A stretch of DNA of 64,000 bases from JABFXX01 sp964419605. Its GTDB lineage: Bacteria; Myxococcota_A; Polyangia; Haliangiales; Haliangiaceae. The translations under genes were made by a program, and so were the position numbers. Where the stretch lies: the NCBI GenBank assembly GCA_964419605.1, contig CAYQQM010000002.1, positions 1 through 64,000 of the forward strand, read 5' to 3'. Every line of letters begins with the position of its first letter. Position 1 is the first letter of the stretch. Below the pieces are notes generated by a model, which worked only from the letters and a program-made list of their open reading frames with translations, searched no databases and had not been told where the DNA came from. This document shows positions 28,728-37,902 of the stretch, one piece after another.

Positions 28728-30044
28728 CAGCGCGTCGGCTTCGCGCTCGAGCATCACCGACCAGCGCAAGTAGAACAGCAGATACGGATCGGCCAGGACG
28801 AGCGTATTGGTTTGGTCGTCCCACTCGATGGCCGGGCCAGTTGCCGACGCGAATGGTTGTGCGATCTGGGCCATGCGATTGCATGCACCGACGACGCTCG
28901 CTCCGTCGGGAGCAGGTCCTTTGCATAACCGTTCAAGCCGAGCGGTGAGCTCACCATATTCGATCGCGAGCCGAGGCTGATCCATGGCACAGGCCCGCAT
29001 GACCGTAAGGTACACGTCGCCGACGCGACCATCGCGATGCTGGTACGTGCGACGCCCCGAAGGCAGTCCCCTTGGGGAACGTTCTCCGGGTTTACTTCGC
29101 TGCCCCGAAATCAGCGCTCGCACGAGCGTCCGGAAGTCCGCACTGCACGATGTAAGGTACAAAATCTCTTTGCGTGCCAGGTCGTCGAACACAACCGACC
29201 GGGGAGGAATTGCGGTTTCGCTGACTCCGACGTGATTGCAGGCCCACTGGCAAATCGACTGCATCAGCTGCGGCGAACCTGCCGCCTCTGTCGCGAATGT
29301 ATCGAGCGATTGCGAGTCGAAACCAATGCCCAGCAGCGGGCAGCCGAGCTCTGCGATCGAAAGCAGGTCCTTCTTCGTCCAATAGTCCAGGTCGATCGCC
29401 AGCACGCGACCTCGCAGCTCGGGAAGCGCACGCACTACATTGTCCGTTCGGTGCGGCACCGAAGCCACGCAAATTCGAACGCCACGACTGGCAGCATCCT
29501 TGAGCTGTTGTGCAACGTCGGCCTGAATCGCGGCAGGAATATAGTGAAAGTCGTCGAGGAGGATCGAATACTGCGTGTGTGCAAGCTCGGCCACGACCTG
29601 CGGCAACCCGCGACGATTGACAGTGGCTTGCAGAGTCTCCGCACCCACTTCCGCATCGGTTGTGCCGGACCGCTGCGACGCGCCAGTTCCCGAAATGCTC
29701 AGAGTCGCTGACCGCTCTCGGGTCGCCGTCTCGCTCTTGGTTTCCACGGAGCTCGTCATCATCGTGTGCGGTTCCCCCCACCAGTCGAGAACGCGCTCCC
29801 ACAATTGGTCCGGGCTACGGACCGATGCTCCGCTCACCGTAACCATATTCCCCTCTCCTACCACCCGCTGAACGAGCACGGACTTACCGGCTTTCGAAGG
29901 GCCGGAAATCGACGCGATCTGGTGCGACGATCGAACCCACTCGCGCAACAATCGCTCGTGATGCAAGTCATCGCGCTGCACGTACGTGTACGTCGGAAAC
30001 GAGTTCGGCGTGAATACCTGCGATGAGGACAAGCGCGCAGCCAT
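28725..30044 (-). CDS. P-loop (STAND/AAA-type) ATPase of unknown role
   Basis: A 439-residue protein. Walker A is GPSKAGKS at residues 48-55, and Walker B is ILLDDFHY near residue 160. Sensor-like and helical bundle regions follow, and the C-terminus looks like a winged helix (YLLFYLRW). A Ser/Thr-rich segment (SVETKSETATRERSATLSIS) sits between the Walker motifs. STAND ATPases act as signal-sensing switches, in some cases in antiviral defence. No effector gene flanks it here, so the role is open. Its stop codon TAG is in the 120-base inverted-repeat element. The next gene upstream starts 34 bases away on the same strand. Confidence 0.65.
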   Translation of the reverse strand: MAARLSSSQVFTPNSFPTYTYVQRDDLHHERLLREWVRSSHQIASISGPSKAGKSVLVQRVVGEGNMVTVSGASVRSPDQLWERVLDWWGEPHTMMTSSVETKSETATRERSATLSISGTGASQRSGTTDAEVGAETLQATVNRRGLPQVVAELAHTQYSILLDDFHYIPAAIQADVAQQLKDAASRGVRICVASVPHRTDNVVRALPELRGRVLAIDLDYWTKKDLLSIAELGCPLLGIGFDSQSLDTFATEAAGSPQLMQSICQWACNHVGVSETAIPPRSVVFDDLARKEILYLTSCSADFRTLVRALISGQRSKPGERSPRGLPSGRRTYQHRDGRVGDVYLTVMRACAMDQPRLAIEYGELTARLERLCKGPAPDGASVVGACNRMAQIAQPFASATGPAIEWDDQTNTLVLADPYLLFYLRWSVMLEREADAL

Positions 30045-30078
30045 GCCTCCACCTACATATCATTTTGGGCCCCAGCCC

Positions 30079-31554
30079 CTAAATCGTGCAGCGAGAAACC
30101 GACAGCCTGCGATAGATGCGCATCCCGATCACATCCGCGACAGGTGCATAGTCGCATGCAAGCAGTCGCGCCAATCGCGGATAACGTTCCGGCGGGTACT
30201 TGCCATAGAAGGCAACATTTCCGGGTGAAGCGTCGATGATGAACGCAGCCCGACGCATCGAAACATCGTGGCTCAGCATATCCCAGGCAGCCGGAACCTC
30301 GTTGACGGACGAGTCCGCATCGGGATTGGTCTGACTCGGTGTCGCCGGCGAGAGTCCGGTGAGGTAGTTCGCGAACACGAACCGACAACCGAGCGGCCGA
30401 TTCGCTTCAAAATACAGCACGGGTGAGTTGCCCCAGATACAGATTGAATCCGCGGAATCGGCATGGCGTTGCAGCCAGGACGCCACCGATGCGTACTCCG
30501 GATCCGGCTCGCCTACCGCACGCATGACCCGGTCGTGCGCGATCGCCAGGACGAAGAACACACCAGCTGGGATCGCGAGGGCCGCTGCAAACGAGCGGCG
30601 CCGTTCGTCCAACCAAGTCACTGCGACCGGAGCAGCGATCACAGCAAGCGGAGCCGTGAGCTGATGAAAGTAGTGACCAAAAAACCGGCCACCCACTACG
30701 ACTGCGCACATGCTGGCTGCGAGCCAACCAATTGCAAGGGGCGCAGATCGGCGGACTGCGATCGCTGCACATGCGTACAACGGCGCGGCTGCGACCACGA
30801 CAAGGCCGACCCGAGCCGCGATCTGAAGCGCCATGGCGGAACGCGAGCCCGTGCTGATGTACGAAAAATTGAACCGAAACCAAAACCAAGCCGACTCCGC
30901 TGCACCTTGCGCGTGCAACCATTCAGCAAGCGCGAGCAGTGGAATCGCTGTCCCTAGCACGAGCGATCCGGCCGCACGCAACAGCGCACCTGGATCGCGG
31001 CGATGCCATGCCAGGATAGCGACCCCATAGACGGGCAACTGGACGGCTGCTTGATACTTGAAAGCAGTCGCTACACCCACCAAGAGCCCGGCCATTAGCC
31101 ATCGTCTGCGCACCGCTGCGTACACCGACCCCGCCAACGGCAACATCATGAACAGCTCACAGTTCGCAGCCAACGCGTCGGTATCCACCAGCGTGGTCGT
31201 AAACACGATCCAGAGCAGCGCGGCCATCGTCGGCACCCGTGTGTCAGTGGCCCAAGATCTGACGATTGCGGCCAACACGAGTCCAGTCGCCCAAACGACC
31301 ACGATCAACAGCACATGCAGTGCGATCATGCCGCCGATGGGCCCCGCAAGCGCCTGAGTAACCGCGTTGACAAGGTAGATCGCGGGCGGTTTGTGGTCGA
31401 CGACGTCGCGGTACAACGCGTGACCGCTCAACATTTCCCGAGCCACCACTGCGTAGATGGCTTCGTCGTCGGACAGGCATGGGCGAATCAGCGAAGGCAC
31501 GCGCAATGCGAAGCACAACGCAAGCAGCCACAGTGCCGACCGACGTCCGATCAT
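30079..31554 (-). CDS. Membrane glycosyltransferase (GT39/ArnT-like), second of two
   Basis: 491 residues from ATG 31554, which overlaps the previous stop as ATGA; a start at 31632 would overlap by about 80 bases and looks less likely. The N-terminus carries RPCLSDDEAIYAVVAREML, including the acidic DDE motif of polyprenyl-phosphate-sugar-dependent transferases. Roughly ten or more membrane helices follow, and a short hydrophilic C-terminal domain ends the chain (SICIWGNSPVLYFEA). It probably moves a sugar from a lipid carrier to a lipid or protein in the periplasm. Coupling to a paralog suggests the two work in one glycan route. Confidence 0.72.
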   Translation of the reverse strand: MIGRRSALWLLALCFALRVPSLIRPCLSDDEAIYAVVAREMLSGHALYRDVVDHKPPAIYLVNAVTQALAGPIGGMIALHVLLIVVVWATGLVLAAIVRSWATDTRVPTMAALLWIVFTTTLVDTDALAANCELFMMLPLAGSVYAAVRRRWLMAGLLVGVATAFKYQAAVQLPVYGVAILAWHRRDPGALLRAAGSLVLGTAIPLLALAEWLHAQGAAESAWFWFRFNFSYISTGSRSAMALQIAARVGLVVVAAAPLYACAAIAVRRSAPLAIGWLAASMCAVVVGGRFFGHYFHQLTAPLAVIAAPVAVTWLDERRRSFAAALAIPAGVFFVLAIAHDRVMRAVGEPDPEYASVASWLQRHADSADSICIWGNSPVLYFEANRPLGCRFVFANYLTGLSPATPSQTNPDADSSVNEVPAAWDMLSHDVSMRRAAFIIDASPGNVAFYGKYPPERYPRLARLLACDYAPVADVIGMRIYRRLSVSRCTI

Positions 31555-33038
31555 CTCGCTTCCGCTCCATTCCCAACCGAGCTTTGGTCCCTCTGTGTGA
31601 GCAGTGGATTTGAAACTCGCTGCAGCGTCCATGGCACGCCCTCATGCGCTTCCCAGACCGGTCGATCGGGATACGCAGCTACGACCTCCGAGGTGGTGGT
31701 CGTCGGCGGGGTCGACAGGTAAAGGATGTTGTCGAAATACGGTCCATTGCGCGCAAATCGAGATGGGTATTGAGCGCGGACAACGACGACAGCGTCAGAC
31801 GGAAGTCCTGCAGTCACCCCAAACAAGCCTTGGCGCTTCCACACTTTCGGAATGCGGTCCTGGAGGAACGCTCCCAGTTGCGCAAGCCCAAACACGATAG
31901 CAAGCGCAACAAGCGCATTGCGGATCCGGGGACCAAACGACCTCACGGCCGCATCCGAAATTGTTGAGAATCCAGTCGCGCATAGAACTGCGAGCGGAAT
32001 CAGCACGACCGACAAGTATCGCGGGCGAGGTCCATCGTCGGCATCGCCGATCATCGGCACCAGCGCAACGATAAACACCGCGATCAACGCCAAACAGAAA
32101 CGCCGAATCGCGGCAATCCGATCGTTGGCCACAGGAGCGTATGTCGCAAACAGAGCCACAATGACCGTTCCCGGCAGTGTCCACTGGATGCACAGTTGGC
32201 CAAGCTGGTCGATGTGATTCCACCATTGAGTGGGACTAACTACGTGGCTCCACGAAATCGGGTGCTGCCCCCCATCGCCGTACAGCGCTGTAAATGTTGG
32301 CTCGTACGCATGATAGCCATCGGCGAACGCCGAGCCGAACTGAAGGTGCTGATACCACAAGGTCACAACGACAAATGGAGTCGCCGCAAGCGCCGGAACG
32401 ATGACTGCGCGTCGCGATCGAAATGCCAACAACGCGACGCCAAACAGTACGGCGTCGAGCTGTCGGATAAGGAAGGCACCACCAATGGCCAATCCAGTCA
32501 ACACGAGCCAGGCTGTGCGTCGCGATTCGACCCACAACGTCACAGCGGCGAACCCAAGCGCGAGCAACAGAACCGTTGAGATATGGGCGTAATGCGACGC
32601 TGCGTCGTACGCAAACAGCGGAGCCGCGCCCAGCGCGACCAGCGCGACCAGCGCAGGCCGAGGTCCGAGCAGACGCCGAACCGACCACCACACCAACACC
32701 AGTGCGACTGCGCCAGCCAACGGGTTCACGATCCACATCGCTCCGAAGCGCGCTCCTATCGCCAACAACGCGGGCGCACCCATCGGGTATTTCGAACGCA
32801 CGAGTTGGTCGATGACCACGTGATCGACGCGCAGCCATTCGGCGTGAACGGGAGCCGGGGAGTGCAATTGACCGTGCGCGAACAGCTCCGCCTGCAGTGC
32901 CAGCGAATACTCATCGCCAGAGTACGGAAACGCGTTAAGCGCAACCCGCGCGACAACTATGTACAGGGTGGTGAACGCGACGATCAACGCGCCGGCAACC
33001 CCTACCGAATCGGCGATGGAGCTGAGGCGGCGACGCAT
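31551..33038 (-). CDS. Membrane glycosyltransferase-like protein, first of two
   Basis: 495 residues from ATG 33038. The first periplasmic loop reads FPYSGDEYSLALQAELF, a GDE motif like the catalytic acidic pair of PMT_2/GT39 and related GT-C enzymes. About eleven hydrophobic helices follow, with a hydrophilic C-terminal tail. It ends with TGA overlapping the ATG of the next gene, so translation is coupled. The substrate is unknown. A 440-base stretch upstream separates it from the MMPL gene and includes a small lipoprotein-like reading. Confidence 0.7.
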   Translation of the reverse strand: MRRRLSSIADSVGVAGALIVAFTTLYIVVARVALNAFPYSGDEYSLALQAELFAHGQLHSPAPVHAEWLRVDHVVIDQLVRSKYPMGAPALLAIGARFGAMWIVNPLAGAVALVLVWWSVRRLLGPRPALVALVALGAAPLFAYDAASHYAHISTVLLLALGFAAVTLWVESRRTAWLVLTGLAIGGAFLIRQLDAVLFGVALLAFRSRRAVIVPALAATPFVVVTLWYQHLQFGSAFADGYHAYEPTFTALYGDGGQHPISWSHVVSPTQWWNHIDQLGQLCIQWTLPGTVIVALFATYAPVANDRIAAIRRFCLALIAVFIVALVPMIGDADDGPRPRYLSVVLIPLAVLCATGFSTISDAAVRSFGPRIRNALVALAIVFGLAQLGAFLQDRIPKVWKRQGLFGVTAGLPSDAVVVVRAQYPSRFARNGPYFDNILYLSTPPTTTTSEVVAAYPDRPVWEAHEGVPWTLQRVSNPLLTQRDQSSVGNGAEAR

Positions 33039-33165
33039 GGCTGGCGTAAATAGCACAGAGCAGCGGCGCGGTGGAGGTGAACCGCCGCTGGCCCGCTCCG
33101 TCCGAAAGCTCAAAAAGATTAACGATTACTTAGTTTTGCACGGTGGCGGAGCAGCGAGTTACGGA

Positions 33166-33365
33166 TCACCTTAAAACGGCTTTCTCAAGCGCCTTGGTTG
33201 CGCCGGCTTCTGCTTCCGTTGCTCTGCGTTCTGCTACCGCAAGGCGGGCCCCATCCCGGCACCCCAGTCACGCGCACTTTCCTCTCCGTCGGATGAGCCA
33301 CAAGCTGCGACTAGAAGCAGCGCAGCGAGTGACCCGCATTTGGGAGCATTCGTGTAGATGGGCAT
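33166..33365 (-). pseudogene. Possible decayed small lipoprotein gene
   Basis: From ATG 33365 a 43-residue frame ending in TAG (33234-33236) gives MPIYTNAPKCGSLAALLLVA followed by ACGSSDGEES, a leader with a good lipobox (LVAAC). A different frame then reads ARLAVAERRATEAEAGATKA and ends in TGA at 33166, and it has the helical composition expected of a mature part. The simplest reading is one small lipoprotein gene broken by a frameshift; a genuinely short lipoprotein is possible. Confidence 0.3.
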
Positions 33366-33477
33366 CGTTCAAAATGCTCTCACAAGATCGCTACGAAAGA
33401 CCGCACAGCGATAGCAAAGTGTTTGTGGTTATTTTCGTCCAACGTCGGACTGTGGCGTTGTTTACCTACCTTGTCGA

Positions 33478-35892
33478 TTACTCAGCCGCACGGGGGCGGA
33501 GCAGCCATAGCAGCGCGGGCGCGACGTACAACGCCACGACGAGACACGTAATTTCTCCCAGCATCGCGGCAATCCCGAACGACCGAATACCCAGATTCTG
33601 GGACAACAGCAGAGAGCCATAGCCCACCGTGGTCGTATACGAGCAGAGGATCACCGCGGCGCCGGTCGACGCGAGCACTTCCCGCCCTCGGTCGATCCCA
33701 TCTTGTCGGGCGCGCGCCACAATGTTCACGGCGTAATCGATCCCAATTCCGATCGTGATCGGCAGCGCGACAAAATCGAGAAAGTTGATCTTCAGCCCCA
33801 CAACCGCCGAGACAGCTAACATGATCACCGTACCCGACACTCCACACACGACGGTCACAAATCCGAAGCGATTGAACCCAATGACCAGGACGACGATGAG
33901 GATCGCGCCAAGACCCGCAGCAAGCGTGGCTCGCGGGCCATCGCGCATCACGCCGTCGATCACATCGGCGAACACGAACGAAGCCCCACCCAAGTGCACG
34001 TCGTCCGGTAGCCCTAACGCTCGAACATTTCTGGCAAAGCGGACCGTGTCGCGCGTGTCCCACACCTCATATCCTCGACCGGCCGTTGCAAGGATCAGCC
34101 GGCCACGCGTCCCATCGGATTCGATAAAAGGCCAGGCGAGTCCTTCCGGCACGTCAGAATCTGCGATGGGCGGAATGCGTTCCGGAGGACGCAAACGGTC
34201 GAGCTCTGAGCGCTGCGCCTCGTCGAGCGCCTCCACGTCTTTGCTCGTTAGCAGCTCGCGAATTTGCGATAGGACCGCTTGCTTGGCGATTTGATCCCCA
34301 CCTCGCAGGTCATCGAGTGACACAAGGTTGGCAAACAGCCGCTGTTCGGCAGGCTTGCCCTCATCGGCCGCGCGCAAGCGCGCCTGAACGATGGGTGTAT
34401 CCTCTCGCCGCGGTACGGCGATGACAAACCCAGCGTCCAGCCCCTGACCAAATGCCTTGTCGATGGTTGTCATCCATCGCTGCGCGGTCGCGATCGCCGC
34501 GCTATGCGAACGCAAGTTGCGAAAGTTGGTCTCGAATGGCTCACCGGCAAGAAACCGCGCGGAAATCACAGCTGCTCCCCCGGTGATCACGAGCATGCCC
34601 AGCGCGACCATGTCGAGTCGCTGCGGCAGCAACCGCCCCAGCCACGGCGCTGCTTGCGGCCGCGGCCGAATGCGCTTGCCCGCCAGAGCTAACGCCGCCG
34701 GCAGTACAACGTATCCAGACACCCAACACGCCAGGATGCCAAATCCCCCGATCAGGCCGAAGTGGCGAAAGCCGCGAAAGACCGTGATCATGAGTGACGC
34801 GTACGCCACCGCCGCCGTTAGGGTCGCTGCCCCGGTTCCGGCCACCGTGCTGCGAATCGCGCGCGTTAACGCAGCCCGCTCGTCGTTGCCGACCCGCAGT
34901 TCCTCGAGGTATCGCGAGGTAACGAGAATTCCGACATTGATCCCATTGCCGATCACGATCGACGACAAAAACGCTGTCGCGGCGTTGAGATACCCCAACG
35001 TCAGCTTCGCGAACGCAAACGTGGCCAGGGTGCCCACCGTGAGCGACCACGAAAGCGCTCCGATCGCAAGCAGCGACCGGTAATACCAGACCAGCGCAAT
35101 CGCGACGAGCGCAAGCGTGACCAGCGTCGCTCGCAGCATCCCGTCGAGAATCGCGTCGTGCTCCGCCAGGCTTACTGCAGCATCGCCGGCAACGCCGAAC
35201 TCGACATCGGGCAATGCGTTGCGAATCTCAGAGCCGATCGCGCCTAGCTTTGCGATCAGGATCCGATCGCGGTCGACATCCCCGGTCGAAAATCCAGTGT
35301 GCACGATCATCATTTGAACGCGCCCGTCTTTGCTGACCAGTTCGCCGGGGTCGTCCTTGTCGCGCTCTGCTGCCGCCAGCTTGTTGCGAAGCGCTTGCGA
35401 CTTCGATTCTTCCGCTGATGCATCGCCGAGGTCGACATACAGCGGGTTCGCGCGCAGCTTGGCTTGTTCGATCTCCGCCGCCAGCGCGTCGCGGGCCGCT
35501 TCTAGATCGGCCAGCGGCGCCAGCAGCCAGCGATGCTCCCACAAATAGCGCCGCTTCACGCGCTCATCAAACGTGACGCTAGCTACCCACTCCGGCCCAA
35601 GCGCCGCGATCCGATCTCTCGCCATCACCGCTGCCTTGCGCCGGCTCTCGACCCGATCCGATTCCACCACGACCATTGCGGTACCCACCACGCGTGCCCG
35701 CTTTTCGATGTGTCGCAAGTCGAGGACCGAGCGCGCGGATTGCGGCAGCAGGTACGAGAAATCCGCGCGGACTGAAATCCGAGTCGCGATCCATCCCGCC
35801 ACCAAGGCAAATGCAATCGACGCAATAATCACCGCGTGACGGTGACGCTCGATCCACGCTGCGTACCTAGCGACCAAGGGCGTTCCGCTCAA
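33478..35892 (-). CDS. MMPL/HpnN-like RND-superfamily lipid exporter
   Basis: An 804-residue inner-membrane protein. The single N-terminal helix (HAVIIASIAFALVAGWIATR) is followed by a large periplasmic domain, and then a five-helix block with FLSSIVIGNGINVGILVTSR. A second periplasmic domain and a second five-helix block follow, with LPITIGIGIDYAVNIVARAR. Those two symmetrical motifs are typical of MMPL and HpnN transporters, which move lipids (for example hopanoids or lipid A-like molecules) using the proton gradient. The second block reads VCSYTTTVGYGSLLLSQN-like sequence, as in HpnN. A desaturase lies upstream, separated by a 287-base inverted-repeat element. Confidence 0.82.
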   Translation of the reverse strand: MSGTPLVARYAAWIERHRHAVIIASIAFALVAGWIATRISVRADFSYLLPQSARSVLDLRHIEKRARVVGTAMVVVESDRVESRRKAAVMARDRIAALGPEWVASVTFDERVKRRYLWEHRWLLAPLADLEAARDALAAEIEQAKLRANPLYVDLGDASAEESKSQALRNKLAAAERDKDDPGELVSKDGRVQMMIVHTGFSTGDVDRDRILIAKLGAIGSEIRNALPDVEFGVAGDAAVSLAEHDAILDGMLRATLVTLALVAIALVWYYRSLLAIGALSWSLTVGTLATFAFAKLTLGYLNAATAFLSSIVIGNGINVGILVTSRYLEELRVGNDERAALTRAIRSTVAGTGAATLTAAVAYASLMITVFRGFRHFGLIGGFGILACWVSGYVVLPAALALAGKRIRPRPQAAPWLGRLLPQRLDMVALGMLVITGGAAVISARFLAGEPFETNFRNLRSHSAAIATAQRWMTTIDKAFGQGLDAGFVIAVPRREDTPIVQARLRAADEGKPAEQRLFANLVSLDDLRGGDQIAKQAVLSQIRELLTSKDVEALDEAQRSELDRLRPPERIPPIADSDVPEGLAWPFIESDGTRGRLILATAGRGYEVWDTRDTVRFARNVRALGLPDDVHLGGASFVFADVIDGVMRDGPRATLAAGLGAILIVVLVIGFNRFGFVTVVCGVSGTVIMLAVSAVVGLKINFLDFVALPITIGIGIDYAVNIVARARQDGIDRGREVLASTGAAVILCSYTTTVGYGSLLLSQNLGIRSFGIAAMLGEITCLVVALYVAPALLWLLRPRAAE

Positions 35893-35914
35893 GGGATTGA
35901 GGCCCTAACTCGTC

Positions 35915-36201
35915 AGGGTTTGTAACAAGATATGTTTTCGAGCGAGGCACAGCAGCCCGGAGCAGATCGCGAGCGCGCCCGGAGCGACCGACCAAGTCCC
36001 TCGTCAGGGATTTCCAAGGGGCACCGTAGTCGTCGGTACGGCGACCGAGGGAGCGAGGACGAAAGCCGCGAGTTGCCCGGGCTGCGACAGTGAGCCGGGC
36101 TGATCCCGGCGTGTCGTCGTCCGCGACGACGCGCCGGCCCCTACGGCGAACGCATCCCCGCGGGAAGCCATAGCCGATCAACATATTCTGTTACAAACCC
36201 T
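35915..36201. repeat. 287-bp element with 22-bp terminal inverted repeats
   Basis: The left terminus is AGGGTTTGTAACAAGATATG(TT) at 35915. The right terminus, read on the other strand from 36201, is AGGGTTTGTAACAGAATATG(TT), matching 20 of 22. The interior is GC-rich, has no convincing ORF, and includes CCCTCGTCAGGG at 35998-36009, part of a 29-base word also found twice, reversed, in the alpha/beta hydrolase repeat array. The right end coincides with the TAA stop of the desaturase. It has a MITE-like structure but no visible target-site duplication. It fills the whole space between the desaturase and the MMPL gene. Confidence 0.7.
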
Positions 36202-37232
36202 TAGCCCGGACCGTCGCGCGGCGCCAATGTGGGCCACGTCGTTCCGGTTTGTGGGTCGATCAGCGTCGTGTTGTCGCGATACACGCGAGCTGTGCGGTAG
36301 AGTTCGGCAAGCGCCCGAACCAACGACATCGATTGGTAGCGCAACGGAAATTTCGTCCGCACTGCGTCTCGAATCACTCTGCCGTGGCGCGTGCTCAGAG
36401 TTGGAAACAAGTGGTGCTCGACATGGTACCCGAAGCCCAATGTTAGCCATTCCAGGATCCGCGGCAGTGTTACCGAGAGCGAATTGAGTAGCGGATCATT
36501 GACCGGGGTCAGCGGGCTCAAGTTGTGATTCGTCATGATGAACATCATCACGATGCTATTGGCGACGATCAGCGGTAGCACGTAGACGAACAAGAACGGC
36601 ACCGCCCCGACCATCGCGGCAATCCCTCCCCACAGTCCAACGCCCAACGCCGTTTCGACCCATGCGCGCCGGTGCAGCTTAGAGGTCAAGAGTCCGCGCC
36701 GACGCGCGCCGAATAGCATCTGCGCGCTCTGGCCCGAGAAGCCGAACAAGATGCTGAGCAAGCTCATCGGGCGTCGACGCCCGATGCCGAAGTAGTCAGC
36801 CATGATTCGCGCCGAGCGATGCGTGCGATACTCCTCGAGAGTCGGATACATGTCCGGATCGATGCCGGGCTGTGCGCAGTGACGATGATGAACCCGATTG
36901 TGCCAAGCCATCCATAGCTGTGGCGAGACGACGAACGGCAAAAAGCCGAGCCAGCCGATGATGCGGATCGCCAACCGACCTCGTACCACTCCGCCATGCA
37001 GCGTCTCGTGGGCCAAAAATGTAACGCCGGAAAAACTAACGCCGATCACCAGCGACGCCAGCGGCCACAACCACGTAGGTAGGCGGTGCGACGCGACCAG
37101 CCACGTAACCACAGCGATGATCGCAGCGTGCACGGGCAACCACGCCACGCGCGAGCGCGCCGGAGCAAATGTGTGGTCGGGGAGGATCGGCCGAAGCTCG
37201 CGCGTGTACGTGGCGACGGCGAAACATTCCAT
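36201..37232 (-). CDS. Membrane fatty-acid desaturase-type protein
   Basis: 343 residues from ATG 37232 (an alternative at 37259 adds nine residues). The three His boxes of the diiron membrane desaturases/hydroxylases are present: HETLHGG, HNRVHHRH, and HVEHHLFP. At least four hydrophobic segments flank them. It introduces a double bond or hydroxyl into acyl chains at the membrane. The position next to an MMPL lipid exporter suggests membrane-lipid remodelling, but the two could be unrelated. The TAA stop at 36201-36203 is shared with the end of the 287-base element. Confidence 0.85.
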   Translation of the reverse strand: MECFAVATYTRELRPILPDHTFAPARSRVAWLPVHAAIIAVVTWLVASHRLPTWLWPLASLVIGVSFSGVTFLAHETLHGGVVRGRLAIRIIGWLGFLPFVVSPQLWMAWHNRVHHRHCAQPGIDPDMYPTLEEYRTHRSARIMADYFGIGRRRPMSLLSILFGFSGQSAQMLFGARRRGLLTSKLHRRAWVETALGVGLWGGIAAMVGAVPFLFVYVLPLIVANSIVMMFIMTNHNLSPLTPVNDPLLNSLSVTLPRILEWLTLGFGYHVEHHLFPTLSTRHGRVIRDAVRTKFPLRYQSMSLVRALAELYRTARVYRDNTTLIDPQTGTTWPTLAPRDGPG

Positions 37233-37344
37233 GTCGGCCAACGCATAGCACAGACCCAACTCGCCCGCCGCGGGAACCGCTGGTCCGCTGCTCTTGGGTA
37301 CGGAAAAACTGGCGCCCAGCGATTCCCCTGGCGACCATACCGCA

Positions 37345-37893
37345 ATGCAGCGCCCCTACTCCGCAACTTCAATCTTCCTCGCAATTGCGCTGCTCACAGC
37401 CTGGTCCGGGGTCGCGACCGCACGGTCTGAGAAGTCCCTTGCCTACCCTCGCAACGAAGCCTGGGCGACGTCTGTGCGTTTCCTGCGCATCGACGAGCGG
37501 CTCAAGATCATCGAAAAAGACCCGGAGGCGGGCTACGTATTGTTCGAGCTAAAGGAAGAGAAAAGGACCTTCCGCGGTTCGCTCGAGCTTGTCGAGGTGG
37601 TGAAAGATGGACGACATCTCGTGCGATTCATCGTTGCCATCGAAGACCGTCCCAGCTGGATTGAGATCGGGCTGTTGAATCGACTGGAGCGCAAACTCCG
37701 GACCGAACTCGGCTCCCCGGCTCCCGCCCCATCGCCGAAACCCAAAAAGGACGAAGCGCCCAAAGATCCATCGAATCCGCCGGCCACCGATTCCGCCCCA
37801 CGGGGTCCGAAACCTAGCGAAAAAACACCGGCTCAGCCTCAGCCGGAAACCCCGAACCAGGACGGCGCTCCGCCCATCGGCTCAACGCCGTAG
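37345..37893 (+). CDS. Secreted protein with Pro/Lys-rich tail
   Basis: 182 residues from ATG 37345. A signal peptide (FLAIALLTAWSGVATA) precedes a small folded domain, residues about 30-115, which contains EAWATSVRFLRIDERLKI, EAGYVLFELKEEKRTFRGS and DRPSWIEIGLLNRLE. The remainder is a low-complexity Pro/Ala/Lys/Glu tail without structure (PAPAPSPKPKKDEAPKD). The domain pattern occurs in many myxobacterial exported proteins of unknown function. It is ten bases from the convergent next gene. Confidence 0.6.
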   Translation: MQRPYSATSIFLAIALLTAWSGVATARSEKSLAYPRNEAWATSVRFLRIDERLKIIEKDPEAGYVLFELKEEKRTFRGSLELVEVVKDGRHLVRFIVAIEDRPSWIEIGLLNRLERKLRTELGSPAPAPSPKPKKDEAPKDPSNPPATDSAPRGPKPSEKTPAQPQPETPNQDGAPPIGSTP

Positions 37894-37902
37894 CAGAATA
37901 CT

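Noticed and set aside
33143..33622. A 159-codon plus-strand ORF in the gap before the MMPL gene
   Set aside because: It is rich in Arg/Ser/His without structure and overlaps the MMPL gene; the minus-strand lipoprotein-like reading fits better.
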